Positions 60,274 through 64,000 of a stretch of DNA of 64,000 nt are shown here, piece after piece. Position 1 is the first letter of the stretch, and the number at the start of each line of letters is the position of its first letter. The DNA comes from CANJIV01 sp046330225 (lineage in GTDB: Bacteria; Actinomycetota; Thermoleophilia; Solirubrobacterales; Solirubrobacteraceae). The notes beneath the pieces are model-generated. The model saw nothing but the letters and a program-made list of their open reading frames with translations, ran no database searches and was not told the DNA's origin. A program made the position numbers and the translations under genes. The stretch lies in NCBI GenBank assembly GCA_046330225.1, contig JAXLTD010000006.1, positions 62,001-126,000 of the forward strand, read 5' to 3'.

Positions 60274-62403
60274 ATGAGCACGATAGGGTCGTTCCGCTGG
60301 ACGATCAGTCGCAAGCTGATCGTGGCGTTTGGCGCCGTGACGCTCGTGTTCGTGATCGCGCTTGCGGTCACCATCGCCATGGCCTCCAGCGCCCAGGACG
60401 AGTGGAAGAGCACGCAGAAGTGGGATCGAGCGATCGAGTTCGCCGGGGAGCAGGCCAACGGCACCCGCGGCCAGATGGCGGCCCAGGCCCTCTTCGTCGC
60501 GACCGGCGACCCGAAGTACAAGGCCGAGTGGCTCGCGCAGGTGGCCGCCGCGGAGCGCGGAGGGACCAAGCTGGGCCGGCTCGGCGTCCCCCAGATCAAG
60601 GCGATCGGCGACAGCGCCACTGCCGCTGACCGGCGTCATGACGCGGCAGTCAACACAGCCCTCTTCCCGGCCATGGCCCGCCGCGACCGAGTCGCCGCGG
60701 TGGCCGCGCTGCGCCAGGCGGACCGCAACGTCCGGATTCCCCTGGCCGCCCAGGACAAGATCGTCACGTTCGCCCAGGCGGAGCGGGCCAAGGCGATCGA
60801 GTCGGCCCAGAGCAAGACCGCTGCCGCGACGACGATCGCGATCGTGGCGGCCCTTCTCGGCATCGTGCTGGCCGCAGCGATCGCGCTGCTGCTCGCCCGC
60901 AAGCTCCGGGAGTCGATCCAGGCGATGATCGAGATCCTCAAGACGGTCCGCGAGAAGGACGTCACCGAGCTGAACCGTGGCATCGAGGCGATGCGCAACG
61001 ACGACCTCACGTATGACGTCGTGCCGTCCGCGGAGAAGGCCCAGACCACGAACCAGGACTTCGGAGACCTCGCCGACGAGGTCGAGCAGATCCGCGAGAG
61101 CACGGTCGGCTCAGCCTCGTCGTTCAACGAAATGCGCGAGCAGTACCGCCGCCACCTGGGCGACCAGTCGGTGATCGCGGCGCTGGGCGCCAACATGTCC
61201 AGCCTCGCCAGTGGCGGCGTGTCCGACCTGAACGACGGCCTCGGCGCCATCACCGAGGGGGACCTCACGCATGGCGTCACCGCAGTCACCGCGCCGATCG
61301 AGGGCCGCGAGGGCGCCTCGATCGGTGAGCTGGGCCGAACCTTCAACACGATGCTCGAGCGCGCCCAGGAAGCGATCGGGAGCTACGAGCAGATGCGGAT
61401 CCAGATCGCCGAGATGATCCGCGAGATCAGCCAGGCGTCCGGCACGGTGGCCTCGGCCTCCGCTGAGATGGCCTCGACCTCCGAGGAAGCCGGACGGGCC
61501 GTCGGCGAGATCGCGCAAGCCGTGACCGAGGTCGCCGCCGGCGCCGAACGCCAGGTGCGCACGGTCGAGTCGGCCAAGACGCTGACCGGAGAGGTCGCCG
61601 AAGCCTCGCAGGCGAGCGCCCGCAGCGCCCAGGCGACCAGCGAGGCCGCCGAGAAGGCCCGCGCGGTCGCCCAGGCGGGAGCCGACGCTGTCGCCCAGGC
61701 CGGAGCGGCCATGGCCGCGATGAGCGAGTCCTCCGGAGAGGTCAACACGACCATCAAGCAGCTCGGGGAGAAGTCCGAGCAGATCGGCGGCATCGTGTCG
61801 ACGATCTCCGGCATCGCCGAGCAGACGAACCTTCTGGCCCTCAACGCGGCGATCGAGGCCGCCCGGGCCGGCGAGCAGGGCCGCGGCTTCGCGGTCGTGG
61901 CCGAGGAGGTCCGCAAGCTCGCCGAGGAAAGCCAGGAGGCGGCTGCGACGATCGGGAGCCTGATCAAGGAGATCCAGAGCGAGACGTCCCGAGCCGTTGA
62001 GGTGGTCGACACCGGGCAGGAGCGCACCGAGGCTGGCGTCAGCACGGTCGCGCAGGCCCGCGAGAGCTTCCTCGCGATCGGCGGCTCGGTCGATGACGTG
62101 ACCGCGCAGGTGGACGAGATCGCCGCGCTCGTCGAGCAGATCGCCGCGAGCTCCGCTCGGGTGCAGGAGAACATGGGCGAGGTCGCGGCTGTGGCCGAGC
62201 AGTCCTCGGCCTCGTCGCAGCAGGTCAGCGCATCCACCCAGCAGACGAGCGCCTCGACGCAGCAGATCGCCTCGTCGGCCCAGGGCCTTGCCGGGACCGC
62301 GACCCAGCTCGAGGCACTGGTGCAGCGCTTCAACCTCGCGGGCGCCGAGGGCCTCGGCGGGCGGAAACAGGGCGCCCACAAGCCGGAGACCGTCGCGAGC
62401 TGA
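60274..62403 (+). CDS. methyl-accepting chemotaxis protein
   Basis: A 709-residue receptor. Helix 1 (KLIVAFGAVTLVFVIALAVT) and helix 2 (TTIAIVAALLGIVLAAAIAL) bracket a four-helix-bundle-type extracellular domain (~45-180). HAMP region(s) follow, including a second HAMP-like segment after residue ~300. The cytoplasmic hairpin tip is GIAEQTNLLALNAAIEAARA then GEQGRGFAVVAEEVRKLAEE. No C-terminal NWETF-like pentapeptide. GAGGAG precedes the ATG. Ligand unknown. Confidence 0.95.
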   Translation: MSTIGSFRWTISRKLIVAFGAVTLVFVIALAVTIAMASSAQDEWKSTQKWDRAIEFAGEQANGTRGQMAAQALFVATGDPKYKAEWLAQVAAAERGGTKLGRLGVPQIKAIGDSATAADRRHDAAVNTALFPAMARRDRVAAVAALRQADRNVRIPLAAQDKIVTFAQAERAKAIESAQSKTAAATTIAIVAALLGIVLAAAIALLLARKLRESIQAMIEILKTVREKDVTELNRGIEAMRNDDLTYDVVPSAEKAQTTNQDFGDLADEVEQIRESTVGSASSFNEMREQYRRHLGDQSVIAALGANMSSLASGGVSDLNDGLGAITEGDLTHGVTAVTAPIEGREGASIGELGRTFNTMLERAQEAIGSYEQMRIQIAEMIREISQASGTVASASAEMASTSEEAGRAVGEIAQAVTEVAAGAERQVRTVESAKTLTGEVAEASQASARSAQATSEAAEKARAVAQAGADAVAQAGAAMAAMSESSGEVNTTIKQLGEKSEQIGGIVSTISGIAEQTNLLALNAAIEAARAGEQGRGFAVVAEEVRKLAEESQEAAATIGSLIKEIQSETSRAVEVVDTGQERTEAGVSTVAQARESFLAIGGSVDDVTAQVDEIAALVEQIAASSARVQENMGEVAAVAEQSSASSQQVSASTQQTSASTQQIASSAQGLAGTATQLEALVQRFNLAGAEGLGGRKQGAHKPETVAS

Positions 62404-62453
62404 GGCGAGCGGCACGGGGCCTCGGTGCGCCTGGCCGGCGCCCCACCTCGGCT

Positions 62454-62481
62454 CTCAAGCCGCCCTCGCCCCGACCGACTA
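62454..62481 (+). promoter_or_regulatory. sigma28-like promoter of cheW
   Basis: CTCAAG, 14 nt, ACCGACTA, 31 nt before the cheW ATG. Confidence 0.65.
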
Positions 62482-62511
62482 TCAGAGCAGACCGACCCCC
62501 CTGGAGGAGCA

Positions 62512-62964
62512 ATGTCCGAAGCAGCACCCACGTCACGCCAGCTCGTCGTCTTCTCCCTCGGGGACGAGGAGTACGGGCTCCCGATCACCCAAGTCCACGA
62601 GATCATCCGCTACACCGAGCCCCGCTCGGTCGCGTCGAACACGCCCTGGATCCGCGGCGTGATCTCCCTTCGCGGCAAGATCGTGCCCGTCTACGACCTC
62701 GGCGCCCGGCTGAGCATCTCCGGCGACGCCTCGGCGCAGCAGAAGATCGTCATCGTCGAGACCGACACCGACATGGCCGGCGTGGTCGTCGACGACGTCG
62801 AGGAGGTCCTCACCGTCGAGGACGGCCAGATCGACGACATCCCCGCCGCCGGGTCGGAGTGCCTGGAGGCCATCGCGAAGATCGACGACCGGCTCGTCGT
62901 GCTCCTGAGCGCCGAAGGCATCTTCGGCGACGCCGACCTCGACGCGGTCGCAGCTGCCGCGTAG
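62512..62964 (+). CDS. cheW: chemotaxis coupling protein CheW
   Basis: A 150-residue adaptor linking receptors to CheA. QLVVFSLGDEEYGLPITQVH, EIIRYTEPRSVASNTPWIRG and SLRGKIVPVYDLGARLSI are the two SH3-like lobe signatures; GVVVDDVEEVLTVED follows. GGAGGAG upstream fixes the ATG. Next to cheB with a 2-bp gap. Confidence 0.95.
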   Translation: MSEAAPTSRQLVVFSLGDEEYGLPITQVHEIIRYTEPRSVASNTPWIRGVISLRGKIVPVYDLGARLSISGDASAQQKIVIVETDTDMAGVVVDDVEEVLTVEDGQIDDIPAAGSECLEAIAKIDDRLVVLLSAEGIFGDADLDAVAAAA

Positions 62965-62966
62965 CC

Positions 62967-63998
62967 GTGGCCGCCGCTGCCCCCACGCGCGTCGTCGTCG
63001 CCGACGACTCCGGCTTCATGCGCCAGATGCTCTCATCCGCCCTGCGCGACGAGGGCTTCGACGTGATCGCCGCGGCCTGCGACGGCGACGAGGCGCTCGC
63101 GCTGTGCACCGAGCACGAGCCGGACGCCATCACCCTGGACCTCGCCATGCCCGGCATGGACGGCATCGGCTTCCTGCGCGCCCTCAAGCGCCCCGGGGCG
63201 CCGGAGGTGCCGGTCGTCGTCGTCTCGGCCTTCTCGCCCGCGCACGGCGCGCGCGCCGTCGACGCCCTGGCCGAGGGCGCCTTCGACCTCGTGGCCAAGC
63301 CCGAGGGTCCGGACGCGATGAAGCCGTTCACCCGGGAGCTCGCGAGCAAGGTCCGGGCCGCCGCGGAGTCGCTGCGCCGCCGGGTCACGTCGGGCCGCGT
63401 CGCGCCGCCCCCCGTGCGGCGCCCCGCCAGCACCGGCACGAAGCGGGCGGTCGTGATCGCGACCTCGACCGGCGGGCCGAAGGCGCTTGCCGCGGTCATG
63501 CCCCGCCTGCCCGCGCCGCTCGGCCAGGGCACCGTGATCGTCCAGCACATGCCCGAGGGCTTCACGGCCTCGCTGGCCGCCCGCCTGGACGCCGCGTCGC
63601 CGCTCACGATCCGGGAAGCCCGGCCCGGCGACGCGCTGAACCCCGGCACCGCGCTGCTGGCCGCCGGCGGCTCGCACCTGCGCTTCGGCACGTCGCGGCG
63701 CTCCCAGCTCACCGGCGAGGATCCGATCGGCGGGCTGCGCCCCCGGGCCGACCTCACGATCGAGGACGTCGCCGGCCTCTTCGGCTCCAAGACCCTGCTG
63801 GTCGTGCTCACGGGCATGGGCCGCGACGGGCTCGAGGGAGCCAAGGCCGTCAAGGCCGCCGGCGGCCGGATCCTCGCCGAGGCCGAATCCACGTGCACCG
63901 TCTACGGCATGCCGCGCGCTGTGGCCGAAGCCGGCCTGGCGGATGCCGTCCTGCCCATTGACGAACTGCCCGCGGTGATCGCGGAGGAGGCTGGCTGA
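62967..63998 (+). CDS. cheB: chemotaxis methylesterase/deamidase CheB
   Basis: A 343-residue protein from GTG 62967. The receiver domain (1-~125) has the acidic pair DD (13-14), phospho-acceptor D58 in ITLDLAMPGMDG and lysine in LVAKPEG. After a basic linker, the methylesterase domain has the triad serine ATSTGGPKAL, His VQHMPEGF and Asp TGMGRDGLEG. It removes methyl groups from receptors. The last bases (TGATG) begin a further gene at 63998 that runs off the window, probably cheA. Confidence 0.95.
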   Translation: MAAAAPTRVVVADDSGFMRQMLSSALRDEGFDVIAAACDGDEALALCTEHEPDAITLDLAMPGMDGIGFLRALKRPGAPEVPVVVVSAFSPAHGARAVDALAEGAFDLVAKPEGPDAMKPFTRELASKVRAAAESLRRRVTSGRVAPPPVRRPASTGTKRAVVIATSTGGPKALAAVMPRLPAPLGQGTVIVQHMPEGFTASLAARLDAASPLTIREARPGDALNPGTALLAAGGSHLRFGTSRRSQLTGEDPIGGLRPRADLTIEDVAGLFGSKTLLVVLTGMGRDGLEGAKAVKAAGGRILAEAESTCTVYGMPRAVAEAGLADAVLPIDELPAVIAEEAG

Positions 63999-64000
63999 TG

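Overview
The window is very GC-rich bacterial DNA with dense, mostly 4-bp-overlapping genes, frequent GTG starts, leaderless-type promoters (TANNNT about 6 nt before the start codon) and an actinobacterial/Gram-positive LexA box. With flagellar genes, RTX-type and choice-of-anchor secreted proteins, YcnI/CopCD copper proteins and an unlinked cydAB pair, this suggests a motile, aerobic actinobacterium, perhaps of the Thermoleophilia (Solirubrobacterales-like). That placement is inference from style, not a search result. No rRNA, tRNA, CRISPR, IS or prophage was seen.

Layout. 1-3.7 kb: 3' part of a LuxR-type regulator, then a secreted YWTD/collagen-like chimera with two small partners. 3.8-7.1 kb: SOS-type dinB, an ArsR-SRPBCC pair and a VOC protein. 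7.2-15.3 kb: secreted proteins (Tat sulfatase, RTX-repeat protein, M1 peptidase, a frameshifted Gly-rich beta-helix protein), a GAP-family membrane protein and gene debris. 15.4-17.3 kb: ArsR-led OsmC/OsmC/membrane/ABM operon. 17.4-23.2 kb: aminotransferase plus kinase-like partner, cupredoxin, SDR and FGGY kinase, with a palindromic repeat family also found at 30.3 kb. 23.3-27.6 kb: copper (CopC-CopD, YcnI) operon. 27.6-33.9 kb: unknown protein, PiT transporter with its DUF47 partner, and a fadA-fadB beta-oxidation operon. 34-41.4 kb: MFS exporter convergent with a compact YcaO/SagB RiPP locus. 41.4-53.5 kb: motility-linked lysozyme-like protein, DsbA-like protein, flavin monooxygenase, cydBA, WS/DGAT, ppk2, lipase, SHOCT, M20 and DUF202 proteins. 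53.5-64 kb: flagellar and chemotaxis operons (fliS-fliT/flgN-flgB-flgC-fliE-F-G-H-I, mcp, cheW, cheB) running off the window.

The most notable system is the RiPP locus (about 35.7-41.4 kb, minus strand): glycosyltransferase, SagB-type azoline dehydrogenase with an N-terminal winged-helix-like segment, YcaO cyclodehydratase with a similar segment, a 60-residue precursor peptide ending in four tandem octapeptides (NSSGAPAL, NSVGAPAL, NSMRAPAL, NSSAAPAA), and a MurD-like ligase. The precursor has its own -10 element and a near-perfect Shine-Dalgarno. Serine is the only cyclisable core residue, so an Asn-flanked oxazole-type product is predicted.

A second theme is regulation readable from the DNA: a sigma28-like promoter (CTCAAG-N14-GCCGACTA) recurs before fliS, mcp, cheW and the lysozyme-like gene, and more weakly before flgB, defining a motility regulon within the window.
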